A DNA stretch of 64,000 nt from Streptococcus canis (GTDB lineage: Bacteria; Bacillota; Bacilli; Lactobacillales; Streptococcaceae): assembly GCF_900636575.1 (NCBI RefSeq), contig NZ_LR134293.1, forward strand, positions 2,020,745 through 2,084,744. The letters are read 5' to 3'. A program made the position numbers and the translations under genes. This document shows, piece after piece, positions 26,443 to 34,852 of the stretch. Position 1 is the stretch's first letter. Each line of letters starts with the position of its first letter. Under the pieces are notes generated by a model. That model did no database searches. It was not told where the DNA came from and worked only from the letters and a program-made list of their open reading frames with translations.

Positions 26443-27647
26443 GCCGTTTTACCTTTGACAGTCAAAACCTTAACAGCTTCTGGTAGAACAAGTTTTCCAT
26501 CCACACGTTGGCCGGCAAGAAAACCAATCTGGCCATTGTTGGCATAAAGCTCATTGAGACGTTTGAAGGTACGACCCTGACGGTCCGCAATCCAGTAGTA
26601 AGAGAAATCACCAAAGGCAATAGCTTTGTTTCCTGCTTCTGGAAGTGGCGCAAAGGTCGACGTGTAGTAAGGACGGTTGAGAATCAAATCAGGTTGACCA
26701 GCCTGTGTAGATGGTTGCCAGATGTAATTACCATTATTGTCCTTAAGCTTGCGGATAGCTTTTACCGTAGTGTCATGTAAAATCCAGACCGCATTCTTAC
26801 GGTAAGGAGCTGGCAGTGAGTGGTAAAGCTCAATCATGTCATCAAAGGTGATGTCTTTGGTTGCGGTCGTTGGTCCTTCTACATCTGCTTGCGTAAAGAT
26901 ACCTGTTGGCTTTTTAGAACCATCACCCACCAAGAAAGATTTTTCTTCTTCTGTGCCAATACGACGAGCAAATTCAGAAGTCATATAGGACTCAAGATCA
27001 AAGACAGAATCATTGAGCAATTCCTCTGAGATACGGATTGCTGTCCCAATCTTATGTGAATCAAGAGTCACTTGACCAAAAGTCTCATCTGTCTCTGGAT
27101 AGAGCCCATTCTCGTCCATCCAAGAGGCAGAACCGTGACCGGTGACAACTGGAATCTTACGCTCACCACTCGATGTTTTAATAACAGTCGCAAGACTTCT
27201 AAAAAAATTTTCTTCTTGAAGACCTTGCACCAGTTTCTTCTCGTATTCATCTGGAACAAGATGACCACCCTCTGTATCTTCACCAACACGAAGAACATCT
27301 TTCACATCAAAAAAGTGACGTTTACGGACATTGGTCCAGAAGGTTTGAGAATAAACATCCGAAGCAATACCTTTCTTCTCATCTCCTTTTTCCTTACTAA
27401 CATCTACTGTAGGTTGCGAGGTCAATGCTTGTGAAGTCGGTTGCGACAATTCTGTATCCAACTTTTCTTGACGTTCCAAACGTTCGATTTGCTTTGTCAG
27501 ATTAGTAACTTTAGTTTCCATCTCATCATAGCGCTTAGCATCTTCTTCAGACACCATACCATCAGATGTTTCACAGGCATTTAAAAAGGCTTTAGCATCC
27601 TGCCAAGCCTTGTTACGCTGTTCTTTTAATTCAAGTAATTTAGACAT
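26439..27647 (-). CDS. Major capsid protein, HK97 family
   Basis: 402 residues from the ATG at 27647 (MSKLLELKEQRNKAW), preceded by AAGGAG. Residues 1-110 are a charged coiled-coil delta domain (KVTNLTKQIERLERQEKLDTEL) that acts as internal scaffold and is removed by the protease encoded upstream. The HK97 fold follows (GEDTEGGHLVPDEYEKKLVQGLQEENFFRSLATV; ISEELLNDSVFDLESYMTSEFARRIGTEEEKSFLVGDG). Start chosen by ribosome site; the GTG three codons earlier is less suitable. Confidence 0.94.
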   Translation of the reverse strand: MSKLLELKEQRNKAWQDAKAFLNACETSDGMVSEEDAKRYDEMETKVTNLTKQIERLERQEKLDTELSQPTSQALTSQPTVDVSKEKGDEKKGIASDVYSQTFWTNVRKRHFFDVKDVLRVGEDTEGGHLVPDEYEKKLVQGLQEENFFRSLATVIKTSSGERKIPVVTGHGSASWMDENGLYPETDETFGQVTLDSHKIGTAIRISEELLNDSVFDLESYMTSEFARRIGTEEEKSFLVGDGSKKPTGIFTQADVEGPTTATKDITFDDMIELYHSLPAPYRKNAVWILHDTTVKAIRKLKDNNGNYIWQPSTQAGQPDLILNRPYYTSTFAPLPEAGNKAIAFGDFSYYWIADRQGRTFKRLNELYANNGQIGFLAGQRVDGKLVLPEAVKVLTVKGKTA

Positions 27648-27661
27648 ACAATACACTCCTT

Positions 27662-28360
27662 TTATTTTATTAACTGTAATCTTTTTTCCAATTGGTTAAG
27701 CGGAATACTTAACTTGGGTTTTGGTGGCTCAAGTTTAGCTTGCATAGTCACAACAAGGTCTTTCTCAGTAGTCACTCGACTAAAGGTATAGCTGTCAAGA
27801 ACGTTAGTTTCACTAGATTTTCCCTCATCAAAGAGAATTGTATCCGCAAAACCTAGCTCAACAGCCTTTTTAGCATTGAACCAAGTTTCACTATCCATCA
27901 GATGTGAAATCTTCGTTCTTGATAGACCAGTACGTAACTCATAGGCATTGATAATGGACTCCTTGATTTCCCCAAGCATCTCAATGACTCTTGCCATATC
28001 CCTAGCTTCACCTTGTGCTACTGTCCAAGGATTATGAATCATCAGCATAGCTACAGGGCTCATGGTAACAGTTGTCCCTGCCATGGCAATCACGCTGGCA
28101 GCACTTGCGGCTAGGCCATCAATAATCACATTGACATTTCCCTTATAATCCATCAGCATGTTATAGATTTGGGCAGCCGCAAACACATCACCCCCTGGAC
28201 TATTGATCCAGAGGGTGATATCGCCTTTTCCTGCTAACAAATCATTCTTAAAGAGCTGTGGGGTAACTTCATCCCCAAACCAAGTTTCGTCCGCAATCTG
28301 TCCTTCAATCCGAAGAGTGCGGACATCTCCCTCTTCGGTAAAATTCCAAAATTGTCGCAT
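27662..28360 (-). CDS. ClpP-type prohead protease
   Basis: 232 residues of the ClpP/crotonase fold: LWINSPGGDVFAAAQIYNML, catalytic serine in GLAASAASVIAMAG, and histidine in MLMIHNPWTVAQGEARDM. Phage ClpP-like head maturation proteases cut the delta domain of HK97-type capsids. It overlaps the end of the portal gene by 56 bp and directly precedes the capsid gene. Confidence 0.93.
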   Translation of the reverse strand: MRQFWNFTEEGDVRTLRIEGQIADETWFGDEVTPQLFKNDLLAGKGDITLWINSPGGDVFAAAQIYNMLMDYKGNVNVIIDGLAASAASVIAMAGTTVTMSPVAMLMIHNPWTVAQGEARDMARVIEMLGEIKESIINAYELRTGLSRTKISHLMDSETWFNAKKAVELGFADTILFDEGKSSETNVLDSYTFSRVTTEKDLVVTMQAKLEPPKPKLSIPLNQLEKRLQLIK

Positions 28361-29642
28361 TTTCTTCCTCCTCTGGTGTGTCTTCAGCTGGTTCCATTTC
28401 TGTCGGTTGCTTCATGAAACCACCAGCATCTTTTAATTTGGTCATGTTGCCGTTAATCAAGTAGAGGTTCCCGCCTTCTTCATCAGGAAGCAAATTCAAG
28501 TCTTCCAACTCACGAATGTCGTTTGTAGAGAGCCAGCCATTTTGACGTGCGATGGCATAGCCATTCATACGACTTTGGTAGTCTCCACGAAGTAAACCGT
28601 CTACGTTGAACTTGATCAGGTAGCGTTTCTTTTCTTCAGGTAAAAAAAGAGACCTCTTGAAGGCTTGTTCTAAACGAACTACCCAAGGGTCTAAGGTATA
28701 TTTCACAAATTCAAGTGACTGTTGTTCGATATTTGAAAAAGACGACTTTTCCAAATCCCCAACCATGTGTGGTGGGATACGGTAAAGTCGTGCAATTTCG
28801 TTAATCTGAAACTTCCGTGTTTGGAGAAACTGAGCTTCTTCTGGTGGGATACCAACTTGGGTGTACTTCATGCCCTCTTCAAGGACAGCTACCTTATGAG
28901 CATTCGTCGCTCCATTATAGACAGCATTCCATGAGTCACGGACTCGTTTAGGGTCTTTCAAAATCCCTGGGTGTTCTAAGACACCGCCTGGGTTAGCACC
29001 ATTTTTAAAGAATGCGGCTCCGTAATTCTCGGTTGCTAGCGTCATCCCAATCGCATTTTTTGCCATAGCAATCGGTGAGTAGCCAATCAAGCCATCAAAG
29101 CCAAGTCCAGGCACATGAAGAATATCCTCCTGTTTCAATAGAACTGTTCCTTTATCTTTGAAGTTAGGGTTCTCTTCAGTCTGTCGCTGGTATTTGTAGT
29201 AGAGTTTTCCAGAATCATCACGATGAACGGACATCTTATCAGGTAATAGCGGATATAGACTAATCACTCGTCCAGCTTTATCCCTGATAATCTGAATATA
29301 AGCATTTCCCCATATCAGCAAATGACTCATAATTGTCTCTCGAAAGATAAAGGAGGACATCTCTGGATTGGGTTCATCATGAAGGAGAAAGTATAACGGA
29401 TGATCGATCTTTTTCTCTTTTCCATTACTCGTCAACTCATAAACATGAATTGGTAAAGAGGCAACTGCTTCTGCAAGGATTCGCACACAAGCATAGACCG
29501 CCGTCGTCTGCATAGCCTTAAACTCATCCACATTCTCTCCACTAGTCGTGCGACCAAAGAGGTAGGAAAAGTCCTGACCTTCATAACTGTTTTGGGGCTT
29601 ATCTCTGGTCCTTTTTCTTCCAAGTAAATCAAGTAGTCCCAT
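28305..29642 (-). CDS. Phage portal protein, HK97 family
   Basis: 445 residues. Motifs include YACVRILAEAVASLPIHVYE, LLIWGNAYIQIIRDKAGRV, FKNGANPGGVLEHPG, and LYRIPPHMVGDLEKSSFSNIEQQSLEFVKYTLDPWVVRLEQAF, all typical of HK97-like portals. It forms the dodecameric DNA channel at one vertex. It stands upstream of the protease and capsid genes. A terminator for the preceding moron lies immediately upstream. Confidence 0.94.
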   Translation of the reverse strand: MGLLDLLGRKRTRDKPQNSYEGQDFSYLFGRTTSGENVDEFKAMQTTAVYACVRILAEAVASLPIHVYELTSNGKEKKIDHPLYFLLHDEPNPEMSSFIFRETIMSHLLIWGNAYIQIIRDKAGRVISLYPLLPDKMSVHRDDSGKLYYKYQRQTEENPNFKDKGTVLLKQEDILHVPGLGFDGLIGYSPIAMAKNAIGMTLATENYGAAFFKNGANPGGVLEHPGILKDPKRVRDSWNAVYNGATNAHKVAVLEEGMKYTQVGIPPEEAQFLQTRKFQINEIARLYRIPPHMVGDLEKSSFSNIEQQSLEFVKYTLDPWVVRLEQAFKRSLFLPEEKKRYLIKFNVDGLLRGDYQSRMNGYAIARQNGWLSTNDIRELEDLNLLPDEEGGNLYLINGNMTKLKDAGGFMKQPTEMEPAEDTPEEEENATILEFYRRGRCPHSSD

Positions 29643-29664
29643 AATTCCTCCTTATTTTTGGGTA

Positions 29665-29694
29665 TGAAAAAAGCACCTCCGCATTTGGAGATGC
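29665..29694 (-). terminator. Terminator downstream of moron cassette
   Basis: Minus strand GCATCTCC, loop AAATGC, GGAGGTGC, then T6: an 8-bp stem with one G-U pair. It lies just upstream of the portal gene, so it ends transcripts of the 67-aa ORF and the toxin-antitoxin genes, and would also block late read-through from terminase unless antitermination or a further promoter operates. Confidence 0.8.
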
Positions 29695-29711
29695 CTCATG
29701 CTATATTCTTT

Positions 29712-29915
29712 TTAGCTTTCCAGAATAGTCTCAATCAAATCTCGAATGGACGTCACCGAAGAGTGATGTTCGATATCTTTTTCTTCAAGTGAATAAGCAT
29801 AAACACCAGTCTCGTCTGACCAATAGGCCACAGCATCATTCTCTGAAAATTCCCCTGCAGAAACTTTACCACTTAACTCAGCTACGATTTTCTCTTGAAT
29901 TTCTTGAATCGTCAT
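29712..29915 (-). CDS. Small hypothetical protein (67 aa)
   Basis: Not recognised. An acidic 67-residue product (MTIQEIQEKIVAELSGKVSAGEFSENDAVAYWSDETGVYAYSLEEKD) with a predicted alpha-beta-alpha pattern. It follows the type II toxin gene by 80 bp and has its own TATAAT-like -10 (in AACTATAATAGAAC) upstream. It ends before the moron terminator, so it belongs to the inserted cassette rather than to the head operon. Confidence 0.6.
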   Translation of the reverse strand: MTIQEIQEKIVAELSGKVSAGEFSENDAVAYWSDETGVYAYSLEEKDIEHHSSVTSIRDLIETILES

Positions 29916-29995
29916 ATTAAAACCTCGCTTCTTAATAGTTCTATTATAGTTCTATTTTAACTCTAAATTCTAACTTTCGGTCAAAAAATCAATGG

Positions 29996-30355
29996 CTATT
30001 TATTAAATAATTTAGCCCAATTTTGCTTTGAATTCATAATACGAGCAACGTTGACAGTGTGTTGCTCTATAAAATAAAAAGCAATATAGTTTTCGATAGG
30101 CATATAGCGATAGATTTTACTATCGTCAGTCAATTGACCATAACCACGACTTGATACCAAAGGACAAGCCTCAGGAAAAGTTTCTAAGGTTTCAAGAGCA
30201 GATAATATTAAATCAATCTTCCCATCTGCAGATTGTTGGCTATAAAAGTTCACCAAGATATAGTCATGGATATCCCTTAAGTCTTGCTTTGCTTGGTCGG
30301 CAAGAAGAACCTGATAACGTTTGTGATTAGTCAAGACCAAATTCCTTTCTGACAT
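29996..30355 (-). CDS. RelE/ParE-family toxin
   Basis: Up to 119 residues: YQVLLADQAKQDLRDIHDYILVNFYSQQSADGKIDLILSALETLETFPEACPLV, then YRYMPIENYIAFYFIEQHTVNVARIMN, the standard ParE/RelE alpha-alpha-beta-beta-beta pattern. ParE members poison gyrase, while RelE members cut mRNA at the ribosome; which applies here is unclear. The ATG at 30355 lacks a ribosome site, whereas a TTG at 30334 (LTNHKRYQV) has AAAGGAAT at good spacing, so the true start may be that TTG. The start lies inside the antitoxin gene, coupling the two. Confidence 0.82.
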   Translation of the reverse strand: MSERNLVLTNHKRYQVLLADQAKQDLRDIHDYILVNFYSQQSADGKIDLILSALETLETFPEACPLVSSRGYGQLTDDSKIYRYMPIENYIAFYFIEQHTVNVARIMNSKQNWAKLFNK

Positions 30356-30620
30356 CAGAGAGTGCAGTTACATTGCCCTCTAGGATATCTTGATGTCCAA
30401 GTAAAATCTCCTTTTTCAAATCTTCAAAGGCGATTTGATACTGAGATTCTGTTAGATCACTAGAAACGAATTCTTTTGCATCAACTGCCCCTGTCGCAAT
30501 TTTGCGGAGAGCCGCATTGAAAACATCAGAAAGAGTTAGCTTTTCATCTGCTAGAATTGCTTTGGTTTGTTGGTAAAAGGCAGAATCTGCTCTAAAATTG
30601 ACTGGTTGAGTATTTGCCAT
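30327..30620 (-). CDS. RelB/DinJ-family antitoxin
   Basis: 97 residues. The N-terminal ribbon-helix-helix motif (PVNFRADSAFYQQTKAILADEKLTLSDVFNAALRKIA) is the DNA-binding, dimerising part of RelB/DinJ antitoxins; the acidic C-terminal half should wrap the toxin. It should repress its own promoter, where a TGTAAA-N11-TTTACA inverted repeat sits between promoter and start. Located between terminase and portal genes as a moron. Confidence 0.82.
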   Translation of the reverse strand: MANTQPVNFRADSAFYQQTKAILADEKLTLSDVFNAALRKIATGAVDAKEFVSSDLTESQYQIAFEDLKKEILLGHQDILEGNVTALSDVRKEFGLD

Positions 30621-30657
30621 AATAAAGACCTCTTTTGTAAAGATGATTTGTATTTAC

Positions 30658-30686
30658 ACTTTATCAAACTTCTCTTTATACGTCAA
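30658..30686 (-). promoter_or_regulatory. Promoter of type II TA moron
   Basis: Minus strand TTGACG (30686-30681), 17 bp, TAAAGT (30663-30658), starting directly after the stop codon of terL. A TGTAAA-N11-TTTACA inverted repeat follows and is a probable antitoxin operator. Confidence 0.65.
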
Positions 30687-32249
30687 CTAAAAACTTAGGA
30701 TGCCTCTCTCATCATAGACACTACCTTCATCACCTTGGTGGCGAATACAACGGTCAAGCCCCATGATAAGAGCCACAATACCGTCAATCTTCTCAACGGA
30801 TTTTTCCTTGTCTGGCTTGATATTGCCAGCAGGGTCTTGTCGCATAACCACGTTTTGTCCCATCCATTTGAGAACTGGATGACCTCCGTGTTGGATTTTC
30901 CCTTCCATCATGAGCTTGTAAAGTTCCTTGGATGGTGGACTCATATCCTTATAGCCTTGTCCAAAAGGCACCATGGTTAAGCCCATTCCCTCAAGATTCT
31001 GAACCATCTGGGTCGCATTCCAGCGGTCATAGGCAATCTCCTTGATGTGGTAGGTTTCAGAGAGGTGTTCAATAAAGGCTTCGATGAAACCATAGTGAAC
31101 AACGTTTCCTTCGGTTGTCTTGATGTAGCCCTGCTTTTCCCAAACATCATATAAGACGTGGTCACGGCGACATCTCAACTCCAAAGTATCCTCTGGCAAC
31201 CAAAAGAAGGGCAATATAATATAGTTCTCCTCACTATGTCGTGGTGGGAAAACCAAGACAAAGGCTGTAATGTCAGATGTGCTCGATAAGTCAAGCCCTG
31301 CGTAGCAATCTCGCCCCCTAAGAGCCTCATAATCTATTGGGACGTTACCTTTTGCATAGACATGTTCAGGTATCCAAGCCACACTGGAACTCGTCCACAT
31401 ATTGAGACGGAGCTGCTTAAAGACGTTCTCCTCTGCTGGGTTATCAAGTGCCTGTTGGTAGGCTTCACGAACACGGTCAATCCCAATCGTGTGACCAAGT
31501 GAGGGGTTAGCTTTCAGCCAGTTGGCTTCGTCATTCCAATCATCTTCATCAGATAATCCATACACGACTGGATAAAAGGACGTGTCCTTCTTTCGACCTT
31601 TAAGAATGTCAAGTGCCTTGGTATGGAGTTCATAACAGATGGAGTTTTTATCTGTTCCAGCTGTTGTGATGATGAAAAAGAGGGGTTGTTCCCTAGCGTC
31701 ACCTGAACCTTTGGTCAAGACATCATAGAGATGGCGATTGGGTTGGGCATGGATTTCGTCAAAGACTAGTCCAGACACGTTGAGTCCGTGTTTGGTTCCT
31801 GTCTCAGCTGAGAGGACTTGATAGAAACCAGCGTTTGAATAGTTGACTATCCGCTTGGTTGCTCCCATAATCTTGGAGCGTTTTTCAAGTGGTCGGCTCA
31901 TGAGAACCATCTGTTTAGCAACGTCAAATACAATAGAGGCTTGGTTGCGGTCACAAGCAGCACCATAAACTTCCGCACTGGCCTCATTATCAGCGTAAAG
32001 TAGATAAAGAGCAATTGCCGCGGCGAGTTCAGACTTGCCATTTTTCTTTGGTATCTCGATATAGGCTGTTAGAAACTGACGGTTACCATCTTCCTTCACT
32101 ATCCCAAAGAGGTCACGAACAATCTGCTCTTGCCACGGCAACAAATCAAACTTCTTACCTGCCCACTTGCCCTTGGTGTGGGCAAGGTTATTGATAAAAG
32201 TCACTGCCCTATCTGCCTTTGACTTGTCGTAATGAGAAGTCGGAAGCAT
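30687..32249 (-). CDS. terL: Terminase large subunit
   Basis: At least 520 residues. The Walker A region is AYIEIPKKNGKSELAAAIALYLL, Walker B is GLVFDEIHAQPN, and the nuclease domain carries CYAGLDLSSTSDITAFVLVF and YDRWNATQMVQNLE. It is of the Terminase_1/HK97-like type and packages DNA with TerS. The ATG at 32249 has no ribosome site; a CTG at 32279, in frame and overlapping the terS stop as CTGA, has AGGAGG six bases upstream and would add ten residues (LTYHYEPSPI). That CTG is the more likely start. Confidence 0.94.
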   Translation of the reverse strand: MLPTSHYDKSKADRAVTFINNLAHTKGKWAGKKFDLLPWQEQIVRDLFGIVKEDGNRQFLTAYIEIPKKNGKSELAAAIALYLLYADNEASAEVYGAACDRNQASIVFDVAKQMVLMSRPLEKRSKIMGATKRIVNYSNAGFYQVLSAETGTKHGLNVSGLVFDEIHAQPNRHLYDVLTKGSGDAREQPLFFIITTAGTDKNSICYELHTKALDILKGRKKDTSFYPVVYGLSDEDDWNDEANWLKANPSLGHTIGIDRVREAYQQALDNPAEENVFKQLRLNMWTSSSVAWIPEHVYAKGNVPIDYEALRGRDCYAGLDLSSTSDITAFVLVFPPRHSEENYIILPFFWLPEDTLELRCRRDHVLYDVWEKQGYIKTTEGNVVHYGFIEAFIEHLSETYHIKEIAYDRWNATQMVQNLEGMGLTMVPFGQGYKDMSPPSKELYKLMMEGKIQHGGHPVLKWMGQNVVMRQDPAGNIKPDKEKSVEKIDGIVALIMGLDRCIRHQGDEGSVYDERGILSF

Positions 32250-32275
32250 AATAGGACTTGGTTCATAATGATAGG

Positions 32276-32749
32276 TCAGAGAATACCTCCTAGCAAAACT
32301 TCCATCTCATCACCATTACCAACCTCTGCATCCATAGTCGCCAAACGGTTACGGGCTGAGGGGGTCAGACCGAACTGTTCACAGAACTTTAACATAATTT
32401 TTAGGTTCGTTTGACTAATGGATACTTGTGGAACTTGTTGGAGGTAACCATTGGGAGTTTTGATAATCGAACCATGCTTGGATAAAAATTCTTCTGCTTC
32501 CTTCCAACGAGCATAGGCTTGGCAATACCCGGCAAAGGCCGTCATGTCCATCTCCGTTAATAGACCCATCTGTTCTAGAATTTTACCCATCCGTTTCCAT
32601 TCCTTCTTGGCATCGTCTTCGAGCCACTGTGGGCAACGTGGGGCTTTCTGTTTGGGTTTAACCTCATTTGATGGTAGAGGCCGCTTTCCAGGATTTCCTT
32701 CAAGTATTTTCAAATTGGTAGGCTTTGGTTTTCGCCCTCTAACTGCCAC
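32276..32749 (-). CDS. terS: Terminase small subunit, P27 family
   Basis: 157 residues from a GTG at 32749, preceded by AGGAGGTGAGACC; an ATG seven codons upstream overlaps that ribosome site. VRGRKPKPTNLKILEGNPGKRPL, then APRCPQWLEDDAKKEWKRMGKILEQMGLLTEMDMTAFAGYCQAYARWKEAE is the P27-type small terminase signature. It recognises the packaging site and regulates TerL. Confidence 0.92.
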   Translation of the reverse strand: MAVRGRKPKPTNLKILEGNPGKRPLPSNEVKPKQKAPRCPQWLEDDAKKEWKRMGKILEQMGLLTEMDMTAFAGYCQAYARWKEAEEFLSKHGSIIKTPNGYLQQVPQVSISQTNLKIMLKFCEQFGLTPSARNRLATMDAEVGNGDEMEVLLGGIL

Positions 32750-32796
32750 GGTCTCACCTCCTTTTTTCACAAGAAAAAGGCTTCAACAGAAACCTT

Positions 32797-33246
32797 TTAG
32801 TTCTTAACAACACTTTCAATCTCTTCACGAGATAACTTAACACTAGGTTCTAAGTTATGGTAATGACGTTCATCTTCAAAAATATCAATGTCCGTTTTTG
32901 CAGTAGGACTAGTCATTAAGCTCAAAACCTCATCGTGTGATAAGGGGACGGCTTTCTCATCACTATCAAAAACGTACCCATTGTACCCCTGTCTCAGATA
33001 GTTGTAGAGGCCTTGAATAAAGCCTTCACGGTCAATCTCAACCTTGACTACATAATCAATCCCATATAAAACATTCAAGCTCTGCCCATTGTCCCAAGAG
33101 ACAATGAGTGAACCAATATCATCCACATCAAGTACCGTGCCAAGCGTCCCTACTGGAACTGGGCGAGGGTCGTCCATATGAACAAGTCTTACCCTTGTTC
33201 CATTTGGATAGGACAATTTGATTCGTTTCAAAAGTTTGTCGTTCAT
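32797..33246 (-). CDS. DUF4314-domain phage protein
   Basis: 149 residues. The first ~70 (YPNGTRVRLVHMDDPRPVPVGTLGTVLDVDDIGSLIVSWDNGQSLNVLYGIDYV) match the small beta-barrel DUF4314 found in many Gram-positive phages; the second half has RQGYNGYVFDSDEKAVPLSHDEVL. Function unknown. It is 2 bp downstream of another small ORF and 27 bp upstream of the terS frame. Confidence 0.75.
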   Translation of the reverse strand: MNDKLLKRIKLSYPNGTRVRLVHMDDPRPVPVGTLGTVLDVDDIGSLIVSWDNGQSLNVLYGIDYVVKVEIDREGFIQGLYNYLRQGYNGYVFDSDEKAVPLSHDEVLSLMTSPTAKTDIDIFEDERHYHNLEPSVKLSREEIESVVKN

Positions 33247-33247
33247 T

Positions 33248-33499
33248 TTATGCTCCTATTGTTTCAAATGCCCATTTGACTGCGTTACCTTGGTCTTGGA
33301 AGTTTCCTTCTTCTTGGTAAATGCGGTCAAATTTTCTTTCAAAATGGCTGAAGTGGTCAAGGCTGTCTGTTGTTTCGTAAATATCTACACTAACGCCTTT
33401 GTAACCTGTGTAGGCAACAATCACCCAATCCTTGTAAGGAATGATACTTGCGGTTGCTTGGTAGTAGCCGTGAAGTCTTTCAAGTGTTGCGGTTGTCAT
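33248..33499 (-). CDS. Hypothetical phage protein (83 aa)
   Basis: Not assigned to a family with certainty. MTTATLERLHGYYQATASIIPYKDWVIVAYTGYKGVSVDIYETTDSLDHFSHFERKFDRIYQ suggests a compact alpha/beta protein. It is the first gene behind a phage promoter (-10 at 33536-33531) and has an AGAGGAG ribosome site, so it leads the packaging transcript with the DUF4314 and terminase genes. Confidence 0.65.
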   Translation of the reverse strand: MTTATLERLHGYYQATASIIPYKDWVIVAYTGYKGVSVDIYETTDSLDHFSHFERKFDRIYQEEGNFQDQGNAVKWAFETIGA

Positions 33500-33530
33500 G
33501 GTTTTGTTCTCCTCTTCTTTTGTTGGTTAC

Positions 33531-33559
33531 ATATTACCTCTAAAGGAGACTGATATCCA
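33531..33559 (-). promoter_or_regulatory. Phage promoter of shared type, copy 1 (packaging genes)
   Basis: Minus strand TGGATA (33559-33554), 17 bp, TAATAT (33536-33531), within a larger match to 39407-39435: both have AACTGGATA, a CTT core and GGTAATAT followed by ACC/CACC. The -35 departs from TTGACA, suggesting an activator. Confidence 0.5.
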
Positions 33560-33673
33560 GTTAATTCTGCTTATTTTTACAAATTATTTCGGAACTTTTT
33601 GGGCTTCTAAAATAGCTCTGCCAATGGCATAAACAACAGTAACGGTCACCCCATTTCCAGCTTGTTTGTAGAG

Positions 33674-34852
33674 CTAGGCATCTGAGTTAACTGCTTCAGC
33701 TTTTTCAAACAAGTCATCTGAAAAGCCTTGGAGCCTGAAACATTCTCGTGGGGTGAGCCTTCTGATTTTAACCACTCGACCGTTCCAGACAACCGCTCCC
33801 ATCTGTCCACCACAGGAAAGGTTATGAGCGATGCCTTTTCCTACCCTTGCTCGCCTAGTAGGTGATGCTGGGTAGGACAGGTCAACGGAGTCACCAACCT
33901 CTGCGACTTGGTAGCCCTGCTTTGTCCCATTTCTGACCTTGATACCTTCAAGAACACCATGGCGGTCTTGAGAAGTCAGAGTAAACATTGGCTCATCCTG
34001 TTCCTTGAGTCGTCGTCCATTTTGACGTTTGATGACTCTATCTGGTGTCAAAATTGGTTGAACCTCAAGGACACCTGAGTTCATTGCAGTCCGTTTTGTA
34101 GCTCCTGATGTATAGCGTGCCGTGATGTACCTTGCTTCATCAGTTAACTTAGGCTCTGTTAGTGACTGGTCAATCAGATAAAGACCTGTCTTAGCTCCTA
34201 GTCCCCCACCCTCACCAACAAGGGTTGTGGCAATGCCACTAGGGTCGTAGACACGGTAGCTTTGCATACCACCTACAAGTTGCTTAAGATAGCTACCGCC
34301 TTCTCCACTGAGAGGTAATACTTGTCGTCGACCTCGACTTCTAAGATGTCCGAGAGTGTAGATGCGTTCTCGGTTTTGGGGAACACCGTAGTCTTTTGAG
34401 TTGAACACTTGCCATTCAAGGTCGTACCCTGCTTCATCCAAGATAGAGAGATAATCGAGATAATCTCGTCCCCCGCCACTTGATAGAAGTCCCTTAACAT
34501 TTTCAAGGAGAACCCATTCGGGTTTATCTTCTTCTTTTTGGCTTTTGATGAGCTCAACAAATGTAAAAAAGAGTCCACTTCGATCACCGTATAGGCCGGC
34601 TCGCTTTCCTGCGATAGACACATTTTGACAAGGGCTTCCCGCAGTCCATAAATCTGCTTTTGGAAGTTGTGTGGGGTCAATGCTTGTGATGTCGTCATGA
34701 AACCATTCTCCTTCTGTATCGTACATTGCTTCATAGGATTTCCGTGCAAACTTATCCTTTTCACAGTAACCAAGGCAGGTCATACCTGCCAACTCCAACC
34801 CACGACGAAAGCCACCCACTCCTGAAAAGAAATCAAGAAAGGTTAAGGTCAT
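33674..34852 (-). CDS. C5-cytosine DNA methyltransferase, truncated by a nonsense codon
   Basis: 392 residues before a TAG. Motif I FLDFFSGVGGFRRGLELAG, motif IV TAGSPCQNVSIAGKR with the catalytic cysteine, motif VI VLLENVKGLL and motif VIII NRERIYTLGHL are intact. Beyond the TAG the same frame continues LYKQAGNGVTVTVVYAIGRAI to a TAA at 33584. That is motif X (QAGNGV), which helps bind SAM. The TAG therefore replaces the expected glutamine in SDAQLYKQAGN and probably disables the enzyme unless read through. Such phage enzymes protect DNA from host restriction. Confidence 0.88.
   Translation of the reverse strand: MTLTFLDFFSGVGGFRRGLELAGMTCLGYCEKDKFARKSYEAMYDTEGEWFHDDITSIDPTQLPKADLWTAGSPCQNVSIAGKRAGLYGDRSGLFFTFVELIKSQKEEDKPEWVLLENVKGLLSSGGGRDYLDYLSILDEAGYDLEWQVFNSKDYGVPQNRERIYTLGHLRSRGRRQVLPLSGEGGSYLKQLVGGMQSYRVYDPSGIATTLVGEGGGLGAKTGLYLIDQSLTEPKLTDEARYITARYTSGATKRTAMNSGVLEVQPILTPDRVIKRQNGRRLKEQDEPMFTLTSQDRHGVLEGIKVRNGTKQGYQVAEVGDSVDLSYPASPTRRARVGKGIAHNLSCGGQMGAVVWNGRVVKIRRLTPRECFRLQGFSDDLFEKAEAVNSDA

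Noticed and set aside
33830-33850. A further CCTAGTAGGT box
   Set aside because: It lies inside the C5-methyltransferase coding sequence with no RGACTAAA box 15 bp away; treated as chance.
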